Source of the DNA: Bacteroidota bacterium
GTDB lineage: Bacteria; Bacteroidota; Bacteroidia; Chitinophagales; Chitinophagaceae
Assembly: GCA_023436685.1 (NCBI GenBank)
Contig: JAEZIL010000199.1
Coordinates: forward strand, 1-6,772
Direction: 5' to 3'
DNA: 6,772 bases
Under the pieces are notes generated by a model. It did not search any database. It saw only the letters and a program-made list of their open reading frames with translations, and was not told the DNA's origin. Shown here piece by piece: positions 6,313-6,772 of the stretch; positions within the stretch are counted from its first letter, which is position 1; every line of letters begins with the position of its first letter. Both the position numbers and the translations under genes were made by a program.

Positions 6313-6772
6313 CTATTTACTGATTTGTGATACAGCATATATACCTCCAAGTAAGCCAAGTAAACCTGAAATTACCGGTAAGTAGAATTTAACAAACTGG
6401 TTGTTGTTACCTTGTCTTACGGCCGCTGCAGCTTCTACATATACAATGTCATTCTGTTTCAACACGAAATATGGGTTTGTAAATGCATTCCGGCTGCTTA
6501 GATCTATTCGGGCGAATTTTCTTTGCCCATTCTCTTCGCGTATTACCATTACGTTGTCTCTACGCCCGGTCAAAGAGATATCACCTGCTGCAGCCAGAGC
6601 TTCCATTACATTCATACGGTGGTTGGGGGCTATAACCACACCGGGATAGCTTACTTCGCCTATTACAGTTACTTTATAGTTTAATATGCGTACTTCTACT
6701 ACAGGATCTTTTATGTACTCCGACTTTAGGCGTTGGGCTATTTCAGTTTTTACCTGGCGCAATGTCATACCT
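6313..6772 (-). CDS. wza: Wza-family outer-membrane polysaccharide export protein (5' partial)
   Basis: This is the C-terminal part of an OPX lipoprotein that forms the outer-membrane exit channel for the polysaccharide. The frame is open to the right edge. The Met at 6768 is preceded by an in-frame Gly codon (6771-6769), giving 'GMTLRQVKTEIAQRL', the internal helix after the Poly_export domain, so that Met is not the start. After it come 'EYIKDPVVEVRILNYKVTVIGEV' and 'YPGVV', the classic transition into an SLBB/soluble-ligand-binding-type domain (about residues 30-115 of the visible part), including 'MNVMEALAAAGDI' and 'LKQNDIVYVEA'. The last 27 residues form a hydrophobic, glycine-rich helix ('FYLPVISGLLGLLGGIYAV'), in the place where E. 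coli Wza has its membrane-spanning C-terminal helix. Stop TAG lies 28 nt before the wzc start, consistent with the usual wza-wzc pairing. The signal peptide and lipobox Cys would be outside the window. Confidence 0.9.
   Translation of the reverse strand, partial: GMTLRQVKTEIAQRLKSEYIKDPVVEVRILNYKVTVIGEVSYPGVVIAPNHRMNVMEALAAAGDISLTGRRDNVMVIREENGQRKFARIDLSSRNAFTNPYFVLKQNDIVYVEAAAAVRQGNNNQFVKFYLPVISGLLGLLGGIYAVSQISK

Noticed and set aside
4414..6649. Plus-strand open frames opposite wzc and wza (4414-4671, 5290-5526, 6022-6255, 6401-6649), and similarly 2323-2607 opposite wzt
   Set aside because: All are antisense to well-supported family members, with no start signals or domain content of their own.

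Overview
The window is one continuous stretch of a surface-polysaccharide locus. Every supportable gene lies on the minus strand, so transcription runs from the right edge (6772) to the left edge (1). The organism is most likely a member of the Bacteroidota (Chitinophagaceae, Sphingobacteriaceae or Cytophagales type). This is inferred from the moderately AT-rich DNA, the lack of Shine-Dalgarno sequences before the starts, and the flavour of the proteins: a Wzc-type kinase with a 'LEFDLRKP' Walker A' motif, and a Wzt with a long 'LGEVGTG...WWAKVRGKEDP' N-terminal insert. No rRNA or other taxonomic marker is present, so the assignment is not firm.

In transcription order the genes are as follows. 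(1) 6772-6313 is the C-terminal part of a Wza-family outer-membrane polysaccharide export (OPX) protein, whose start lies outside the window. (2) 6284-3945 is a full-length Wzc-like co-polymerase and BY-kinase. (3) 3878-3012 is Wzm, the ABC-2 permease. (4) 3000-1732 is Wzt, the ABC ATPase with a C-terminal carbohydrate-binding-type domain. (5) 1732-890 is a family 8 glycosyltransferase. (6) 893-1 is an uncharacterised protein with GT-D-fold-like motifs, cut by the left edge.

Gaps are small: 28, 66 and 11 nt, then a 1-nt overlap (TAATG) and a 4-nt overlap (ATGA). The set looks like a single operon, and the last three genes look translationally coupled. There is no intergenic stretch over 66 nt, and I see no terminator, tRNA, IS element, CRISPR array or convincing promoter.

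The inferred job is as follows. GT8 and probably the GT-D-like protein build or decorate a lipid-linked glycan. Wzm/Wzt flips it across the inner membrane, with the Wzt C-terminal domain possibly reading the finished chain end. The Wza/Wzc pair would regulate and complete export to the surface. Adjacent ABC-type export genes and a Wza/Wzc pair (classically a Wzy-dependent capsule module) is the main architectural point of interest. The main sequence-level oddity is an in-frame GGGCTA hexamer repeat in wzm that makes a perfect four-tract G-quadruplex motif on the coding strand. I see no evidence of a wholly new system. The least understood component is the GT-D-like protein at the left edge.
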